Assembly: GCA_035079385.1 (NCBI GenBank)
Contig: JAVHKY010000013.1
Location: 18,102,001 to 18,166,000, forward strand
Length of the DNA stretch: 64,000 nucleotides
Direction: 5' to 3'
Origin: Aspidiotus rigidus
Lineage: Eukaryota > Arthropoda > Insecta > Hemiptera > Diaspididae
The position numbers were made by a program, and so were the translations under genes. Of this stretch, positions 56,939 to 64,000 are shown in pieces. The notes below the pieces were generated by a model that saw only the letters and a program-made list of their open reading frames with translations, did not search any database and was not told the origin of the DNA. The first letter of the stretch is position 1. The number at the start of each line of letters is the position of its first letter.

Positions 56939-59900
56939 GAAAGAGGCATATTATAGTCAAAGGCCAAATCTTTTCTCTGAATCATCGTTTATGATAACAG
57001 AGCTCACGTACGTCAATTATTTCTGATACCCTCCTCAATAGAACGCATAGCGGGTTCCCCGCTGAATGAATTTGATCAACGCATTTCATCGCTGAATAGT
57101 TTGGAAAAAAAAATGAGTTATGATATTATTTACATACGTTACAAATCTTTGACAAACAGTCGGTAAGACAAATTAATATAGACGGCAAAAGAAAGGAAGA
57201 TATATTTCTGTAAAATGTACACACATCTGTTTAAGTGTCTACGATTACAAAATCACAGAAATTCTCTGAACTAGGCCTAATCAGTAAGTAGTCGACAAGA
57301 TGAACGATATCTTGTACTATGGACCGACTCCTTTATGTCAAACCACCGGGTAACTCATCAAGTTTTCAACCAACTTACGCCCGTAGTAAATCCAGAAATT
57401 CATTTTTCAAACGCGAGTACGACGGTAAAGTAGATAGAATATTCACCTGATCTATCGACGAGACATAAAGCTCACCTGAACAAACCTCTCTCCACATTAA
57501 CTCTTGTACAAAGCTCGGAGTCAACAACATACTATTTGTATGCGTTTAAGTGATTTCAATTTCGCGAATCAAAACTTCCTCGTCTACTCCAGTTGATCTG
57601 GAAACTAACGTTCAATACAGCGTAATTAAGAATATAGTAATTTTGAAAAATGAACTCAGCTTACCGGTTCTTACTGATGCTCAAACGATTCCATTTCTTA
57701 AATTTAGATATATCGATTCACGTAACATATGAGACTACTATAAAAGTTCTTGAATATGGAAAGCATTCAAAATTACGGCGATGATGTACGGAATGATAGG
57801 ATAAGCGAAAAACTTACATAAGGCTTCCACAAGCTGACCGCATGCATACAAAACATAAGAGGTGAAAATATTACACCGTAAGATTTCAAACGTTCACTCA
57901 AGCAGAATCAGCTATCTCATGTAAGTTGTCAGCTATGATCCAGTTATATCAGTACCGCAAATTTATCTTTCATCGTTGAGCACTATCCTGATTCTTTTAA
58001 TGATCCTTCTGCTTTAGTGCGGGCTGTAAATCTCAAGAAATGTTTTAAAATCAAAATTTCTGGAGGTACTCACGCACCGGTGCAATTCTAAAACGGGATC
58101 GGAGTCAAAAAGTGAACTTCTAGCACTAATCCTATCTCCGCACTTCATATCAAACGAGTGATTTCTACCAGTAGACACATCAGTATGGATGATGAATTGA
58201 GATCAATTTTGATGCGACGTTTTTCAATCTCCAACTTTAAAACTAATCCTAACAATGAAGGAATAGGAATTGTAAAATTAATTATGATAGAGTATGAAAG
58301 AATTATGGAAGAATAACAGTTAGGTATCGTAAATAATAGGAACAAACGTCTAGGTACACTTCATCTCTCGACAGATGATTAACAGCTCAACGCCATCGAA
58401 CATTGCTAGGTAGGATCTTTAACAAGCCTAGGAACATACTAGTCTTTTCCAGCTGTTCAAAAGCTTCTCCAGAACTAAAAATACTCATCAACTTCAACTC
58501 GGATACAAATGAATGAAAATGTACTGTACGAGGACCTGAAATATTCTGAATTCAATTTATCCGAAAGACAGCACCTTGAATAAATTCGGCAATCATTAGG
58601 CCTAATTCATTTTTCTACGTTGCAAAAATAGAATGAAATAAATGAACGATTAGAATTAGTTTCTTTTTTTGCAAATAATTTCGTAAAAGAATAACTAATT
58701 TCGATCGTCTTTTATTTTGAACTTACTGAGTAAGTATTTTGCAGTACAAGATGAAAATGAAAACGAACTAGACGCCTTGAAATAATTAAGAATATCATTT
58801 CATTTCAGCTTCTCTATCCGTTGATTTTTATTCGATTCCTCGATTTTGGACAGCACAAAGAATGATTAAAGTTGAGTTACAATATTTTAGAACTTTGGAT
58901 ATATCAAGCGTTCTTTTACTAATTCTAACTCATTCTCCCTGACCATCGGTGGTTACCAGTTTTTCAGAATTGACGAGGAAAACGAAGTCTGTAATGATAG
59001 TGAATTAATTTTTATAAAACCGAAATTCAGAATCTGTGAAACAAACGATTCTCTCGTACGAACGTCAAAAGACTCCAGTTTCAGAATTTCAGTCGTTTCC
59101 TTATAATAATTGATATTTTAAAACCAATTTTTCAGCTTACAAATCCTTGCGAATTACACAATCCATGTAGTCTAGGTTCATTTTACGCGAAGACAGCTTT
59201 GCTATCTCGATGAAATATTAGTATTGGTATCCAAATTGAAAAATGTCTGTAAATCTGAAGCAAACTGTACAAGTTTATTCACTTCGGAGCCCCCATCTAA
59301 AATAATACTTCGTCGAGTCGTATCGTTTATGTATCTTGGTTTTGGAAGGTCACGCATATTTCATGACACCAATGTTTTAAACGAGTCACCGATCAAGTTG
59401 CACTTTTCTTCTAGCATAGCATGAGATCACTAAATTCGGACTATTATAATCTTGGAGAAGAGGTAAGGATCGATCAAAAAGTAAACAGAAACCTAAGTTC
59501 AACAGCGTTCTTCAATATCTTTTCATCTCAACGAAGTTGAAAATTTGGAATTTTTTTCATTGAAAATAATCTGACAAAAGAGGAATGGTATTTTTCCTGT
59601 CCCATCAATAGAGAACCCGCGAATAGCAAGTCTCTTTCTAACAAAATGAAGGCAGATATCAAGGGTTTGGCACTACTTCTTCATTGGAAATATACTCCCA
59701 AGTTCCCCAGAATATTTTGTACTCGAAGCAAAATCGCAGGCTCCGGAGTTTAATATATCTGTATCTTACTGGAAAAATGTGTCCTTTTTATGAATGATTA
59801 AAAGTGTCTTACTGTTTCAACGAGATACGCGAATTCGACCAGCTCTGGTTAGACGTTATAACGTACTGGACTGGCACAACCAAATGTAAAACCAGAATCA

Positions 59901-61490
59901 GAACACTGTACTCATCGTACACGTACCTATCACAATTTATCATTCATCTCGATTAGATTGCTTACCGACTTACACGAAATTATTTTCGTACATTTCGTTT
60001 TCAACTAACTTTTAAAGAATAAAGTAAATAAAATTTACCTCGAATTACCTACTTTACTCAGAGAATTTAACGTTCCTTCTGAACACGAGAGATTTGAAAA
60101 AAAAAAATGATTAAGATAGTTTTTTTCATTTATTTACCTTCTGTTTACCTACTTTCATCGCATCCGTTTTATCGTATTTGTTTCTATCTAACCTTCTAAA
60201 CACGTACCGTTGGAATAAGAAATTGAAAATGTAAAGAGAAAAATTTACCTTCGACTACCTACTTTCGTTCATCTCTAACTACGCGTTTCTCGAATAATCG
60301 AGTTCGGTCCCTCTCGTAGGATTTACCATCAAAATTTACAAATTGTTTACCCCAAATTTGATTTTTAAGATTTCATCACGAACACAAATCATGTTCGTCG
60401 ACGAAGTTTACGAGTGAATTAATTTGATCGTGTACGATCTGAAACATTAAAAATATATTACTGTCTCTCTTTCTCTAGTCGGTACTCTAGCATTAGCTAT
60501 TTTTAACCTACGACGTTTCATTTCTTCTCCTTACCGTACTCCCTCATCTCGTCAATGTCCCGTGTCCTTCAGGAGTACTTGAACTTACCGAAAAGACATT
60601 TTTTCACTCTAGTTTTGGTTGGGAAGGGATCGAAATAAAAACCACAGAAGTAGTAGATCATAATGAGAAATTACCTGCTCAAATATATTTTTACCTTTTT
60701 TAACAAATTGAAAAAAATGTTGTACGAGGATAATTTACTGCATGGCTAGATTACATATCTACACTCAATAAATAGCATAAAATAATTAGATTACACAGAA
60801 AAAATAATCTTACAAAAATCGCTTGGACCGAAACCTACTTACAATTTTCGATTTGCGAAATTCTATTCCAGTTGATGGAAATCTGTTCCGTTCAATATTT
60901 AAAACTATGAAATAAGAAATATCAAACTTTTTTTTTCTTTCTTTCTTTCAAAGAACGAACTAATTACACTAATTTTTTCATACACAATTAGAATATTAAT
61001 GCCGAAAGGAAATTTGAAATTAGCTCGTTCTTTAATGCACTGAATAAAATATACTTGCTTCAGCTCCTGTTCGAAAAACAATCATAGTATCAATTGATAC
61101 GTTTTATTACCTTCAACTGCAATTGTTATTCTTTCAACATATATTATAATGAAACTATATTACAATGATGGAAAAGAAGTATGTACCTGTTTGTACGACA
61201 CATACTTACACTCCGTACACGGCATTCTTGGGGTTTATTACGAACTCCATTTCATAAAGAGTCGTACAGATTATTTAAAGATTGATATTTTGCTTAAATA
61301 CATGAAGAAAGAAACACTGGTAACACGATATATAAAGCGTAAAAAACGAGGTGAATACTTTTTCTTACACCTTCACCTACAAAGTTTCGGCAGCGAGCAA
61401 AATTATAAAGACCACAATCGCACGCTATCAAATATTGTGGATGCAACTCTGAAACAATGTTTACACTAAATCGTATTACCAAATAAAAAT
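56939..61490. other. Unique AT-rich DNA, no gene identified; degenerate repeat near 60.0-60.3 kb
   Basis: No convincing exon seen. At 60030-60280 the phrase TTTACCTTCGACTACCTACT occurs in two or three variants spaced about 100-200 bp. The plus-strand open frame 61149-61469 is followed closely by AATAAA but has no recognisable motif and overlaps the expected SNRNP70 3' UTR, so it is not called. Confidence 0.4.
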
Positions 61491-61504
61491 GATTGCTTGA
61501 ATGA

Positions 61505-62596
61505 TCAACTTTTCTCTTCTTTTTCTTCCTTGATATCACCCGGGAATGAAGTGTAATAGTTGGAATAGTCCGGATAATCGTCTGGAGGTTCCACCTTGAT
61601 ACGAACCTTGTCTTTCGAGTCAATAATACCCTTTTTACTCTCCCTATCCTTATCTCTATCTTTACGATTCTCCTTATCGCGACGGTCACGATCTCGCGAT
61701 CTGCTACGTCTACGTTTGCGATCCCTTTCGCCATCGTCACGACGGCGATGCTCCCTCGAGCGACTTCGACTGCGTCGGCGTTTCTCGCGGTCGCGTTCGC
61801 GATCACGGTCTCGATCCCGTTCCCGATCACGTTCTCGTTCTCGACTCCTTGATCGATGACGCCTTCGATCTCGATCGTCGGCGACATTTCGTCTACGGTC
61901 GCGCATTGCTGATCCTTCCCGTTCTTGGCGATATCGTTCTCTTTCACGTTCATTGTCTTCACGGCCAGAGTGTTTCAGATTCACGTCTGCTCCTCCTCGT
62001 CTGGTACCACCTAAGCCACCGCCTAACCGACGCGGTAACCAGCCTTTGACAGTACGACCTCGTTCTACATCCACTAATACTCTTCTACCATCGATTTTCT
62101 TACCGTCAGCGTGCTTGTACGCTGAATGCATATCACGCTCATGTTCGTATTCGATGAATGCGTAACCTTTAGGCTTACCCGTGTTTTGATCGTGTACGAG
62201 GACGATCTTACGAATCGGACCCCAGACTTCGAATTCTCTCCGTAACTTCGATTCCGATGAGTCGTAATTGATACGGGCGACAAATAATGTCTTAAAAGCG
62301 TCTACAGTGGCGTTTTTTATATTATGCGGATCCCATATAGCGATTTCTTGTTCCAATTTATACGCTACCTGTTCTGCACGTTCACGCTTGCGTCGTTCTT
62401 TTCGTTCTTCGCGTGTTTCAACCTTGACTGGTGGCGGTGTATCCTTCGGATCTTCGAAATACTTAAGAAAGTCAACTACCCCGACATAACCACGATTCTT
62501 CTTCTCGTATGGTAATTTACTCGTAGGAGGAAGATATCGTATAGGATCTCGAGGGTTAAATAAAGCTAATAGATTTGGTGGTAAAAACTGCGTCAT
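61505..62596 (-). CDS. SNRNP70: U1 small nuclear ribonucleoprotein 70 kDa
   Basis: A 363-aa uninterrupted frame. The N-terminal U1-70K tail (residues 1-90; starts [20 protein letters not shown], then Y-LPP and the [14 protein letters not shown] segment) contacts U1 snRNA and U1-C in the known family. A long charged helix (61-90) follows, then an RRM at about 101-180 with RNP2 LFVARI (104-109) and RNP1 KGYAFIEY (143-150), which binds U1 stem-loop I. Next come a glycine hinge (GGGLGG, about 192-197), an RS/RD/RE-rich low-complexity region (about 213-320) and an acidic-basic tail ending EEKEEKS. It acts in the nucleus in 5' splice-site recognition. It is shorter than the human protein but complete. 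No intron interrupts it, which is unusual for the family but does not suggest decay. The start is the first in-frame ATG and the divergent neighbour begins 105 bp away. Confidence 0.97.
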   Translation of the reverse strand: MTQFLPPNLLALFNPRDPIRYLPPTSKLPYEKKNRGYVGVVDFLKYFEDPKDTPPPVKVETREERKERRKRERAEQVAYKLEQEIAIWDPHNIKNATVDAFKTLFVARINYDSSESKLRREFEVWGPIRKIVLVHDQNTGKPKGYAFIEYEHERDMHSAYKHADGKKIDGRRVLVDVERGRTVKGWLPRRLGGGLGGTRRGGADVNLKHSGREDNERERERYRQEREGSAMRDRRRNVADDRDRRRHRSRSRERERDRERDRDRDRERDREKRRRSRSRSREHRRRDDGERDRKRRRSRSRDRDRRDKENRKDRDKDRESKKGIIDSKDKVRIKVEPPDDYPDYSNYYTSFPGDIKEEKEEKS

Positions 62597-62701
62597 CTTA
62601 CCGTAGGTTCATTGAGCTGACTTCAGACAAAAGATTGTGCGACAAAAATATTGTAGCAAATATAACTTTGAAGTTTTAACTATTGCAGAAGCATTGCAAA
62701 C
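62597..62701. promoter_or_regulatory. Likely bidirectional promoter
   Basis: Only 105 bp separate the SNRNP70 start (minus) from an ATG with AAACATGGC context on the plus strand. No TATA box is evident. Shared divergent promoters are common for housekeeping genes, and this is inferred from spacing alone. Confidence 0.4.
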
Positions 62702-62884
62702 ATGGCGTTCAACTTAATTGAAAAGATAGACTTGAACTATGAAGTGGAAGAGAACGTCGTAGCAACTACCAGAGAACATTACTGTAAAAGGTCGGGCATG
62801 TACAAAATAACGGAAGTGATAACGACGTTCAAACGAACGATATTGCCCTTTGGAATGTATCTCAATATCATGCTTGACGAATGA
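62702..62884 (+). CDS. Unknown 60-aa ORF divergent from SNRNP70
   Basis: It starts MAFNLIEKIDLNYEVEENVV, contains TTREHYCKRSGMYKITEVIT and ends PFGMYLNIMLDE. It has a good start context, no low complexity and charged/hydrophobic alternation like a folded protein. I do not recognise it. It may be a short protein or a first exon: a GTATCT (near 62858) could be a donor. There are no matching repeats in the window. Confidence 0.4.
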   Translation: MAFNLIEKIDLNYEVEENVVATTREHYCKRSGMYKITEVITTFKRTILPFGMYLNIMLDE

Positions 62885-63238
62885 ATCATTACTGACCTAA
62901 AACTGACGACTCACGTTCGGATAAACAATATTCGTGATTTTCATTGGATAAACTATTCTCGAGCATCAACACCAACGAATGACGTCAGATCATCTGTTAT
63001 CAAAATTCAAAATTTTTTATTGGATACGTTATTGCTGCTTGATAATGAGAATTATGATTCAAGCAGGATTCAAGTTTTTGCGCAATGTTCTGTGATTAAT
63101 ATTGTAATCCGAGAGATTCAAAATTTTATCGTTACACAGACGCACAGAGCGATGATATAAGTTTTATTTTACTAATCCAGTGAGTAAATCAATTCTTGCT
63201 ATGTCTTGCCATACATATTGTACAGCTTCAAGATCGCT

Positions 63239-64000
63239 TCATGGAAATTCAGTCATTTTCGTTCTTGCCTCGTCAGCTTTTGCCTGAATATGGATGGACT
63301 CGTTATCACTGCGTTCATATGTATCGCCGTTTTTTTCTTCTTTCAATGGTAAGTCTCGATAAGAAATCTACTGGACTGTATCTTTATCGACAACATAACT
63401 TGAAACACCAAATATGTCGTTTACAGGCTATTTCCAGTTATTCTCAGTTGGTGGTTCCAACGAAAATTTCACATAGAAACGCAAATTGGACTACTAAATA
63501 TTTTAAAATGTACCCTGCACGATGTATCAATGAAAAAGAATGGATATTCGATCGTACGTATCGGTCATGCATTCGTTCATCGTCTTGAATATGAAGTAAT
63601 TTTTTGGTAACCTTCTCAAAATGTTCCAGCACATTGATAAAATTGGTTTTCGGAGCAGCTTCTTCAGCAGCGAAGTAACGAAAGCTGTCTGTGTCGTTAT
63701 CCATGATGTGCGAATTAAGAAAGATCTAATATCCAAAACCAAAGAACCGACGTCCGATGAAATTGATGTTATTCGCTTATCTGATATTTCATTCCACGAT
63801 ACAAAAATTCCACCGTTCATTATAACTTTCGCCCAAGTATGACAACATTCAACTTCATCTTTCGACTCTTCGGTGTAAGAATTTTTGTAATTTTTGTCGA
63901 TTTCATCTCCAGTTTTTAGCGATTCACATTCGTAGCGTCACGACAATGCTTCTGCGTCCCGAGTCACCCGAATGGTTACTTCACGCCTCCGCGACAGACG
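63239..64000 (-). CDS. Unidentified spliced gene, 3' part, entering from the right edge
   Basis: Three minus-strand pieces look like exons. A segment above 63728 reads YKNSYTEESKDEVECCHTWA then KVIMNGGIF and continues open. After an acceptor-like TTTGGTTTTGGATATTAG (ending at 63726), an exon at 63444-63725 reads HIMDNDTDSFRYFAAEEAAP, KTNFINVLEHFEKVTKKLLH, DDERMHDRYVRSN. A possible last exon at 63239-63367 reads DLPLKEEKNGDTYERSDNES, then IHIQAKADEARTK and MTEFP-stop. Exact joins and phases are not certain, and the second piece could end at its own stop (63444). The composition is protein-like and non-repetitive. Family unknown. Confidence 0.35.

Noticed and set aside
61149..61469. 106-codon plus-strand frame followed by AATAAA
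   Set aside because: It overlaps the expected SNRNP70 3' UTR, has no recognisable motif and no upstream gene signals. Not enough to call.
61294..61962. 222-codon minus-strand frame overlapping SNRNP70
   Set aside because: It is the RS/RD-rich coding region read in the wrong frame, which stays open because of the repeated arginine codons.
63196..63588. 130-codon plus-strand frame
   Set aside because: The opposite strand shows exon-like segments with splice signals and better composition, so this is probably antisense shadow.

Overview
The window is eukaryotic nuclear DNA, most likely from an arthropod and probably an insect. It has spliceosomal signals, AATAAA poly(A) signals, long AT-rich intergenic DNA, a U1-70K splicing-factor gene, jockey/R1-type LINE relics and Penelope-like elements (PLEs). 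A hemipteran origin is only a guess from the mix of repeats. There are no bacterial operons, no CRISPR array and no viral genes.

Layout: 0-16 kb holds a 2.36-kb palindromic foldback element (366-2724), decayed LINE 3' ends (about 3.8 and 10.0-10.9 kb), and two jockey-like LINE relics in direct tandem (12.1-16.1 kb). Each LINE carries a different later insertion and gives the other's empty site. 16.3-18.3 kb is tandem and degenerate repeat. 18.9-21.3 kb has no gene I can support. 21.4-29.4 kb is a satellite of about 148 bp, interrupted by a 3.7-kb terminal-inverted-repeat unit lodged in a GA microsatellite (22161-25868, with exon-like segments) and by a PLE (26.2-28.5 kb). 32.3-38.2 kb holds two more PLEs and a LINE split by a palindromic MITE. 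40.4-46.5 kb is a dense nest in which copies of one minisatellite-bearing element sit inside each other, together with a second foldback element and a smaller palindrome. 49.7-51.6 kb is an inverted-repeat unit with a broken CXC-domain gene, split by a very AT-rich block. 54.4-56.9 kb has hairpins and a repeat rich in GAACCGG.

Host genes lie mainly at the right end. SNRNP70 (61505-62596, minus strand) is intact and uninterrupted. A small unknown ORF starts 105 bp away in the opposite direction. An unidentified spliced gene seems to enter from the right edge on the minus strand. Two other small candidates are a 57-aa exon at 52.73 kb and a 68-aa lysine-rich ORF at 11.8 kb.

The main points of interest are: (1) a foldback family inserted exactly between AAA and TTT with no visible target duplication; (2) an element carrying a 45-bp minisatellite that inserts into A-runs of its own minisatellite; (3) hammerhead-ribozyme cores with a minimal stem III in the PLE repeats; (4) the 3.7-kb TIR unit in a GA tract. 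Most of the rest is decayed transposon sequence. All identifications are by eye, with no database search.
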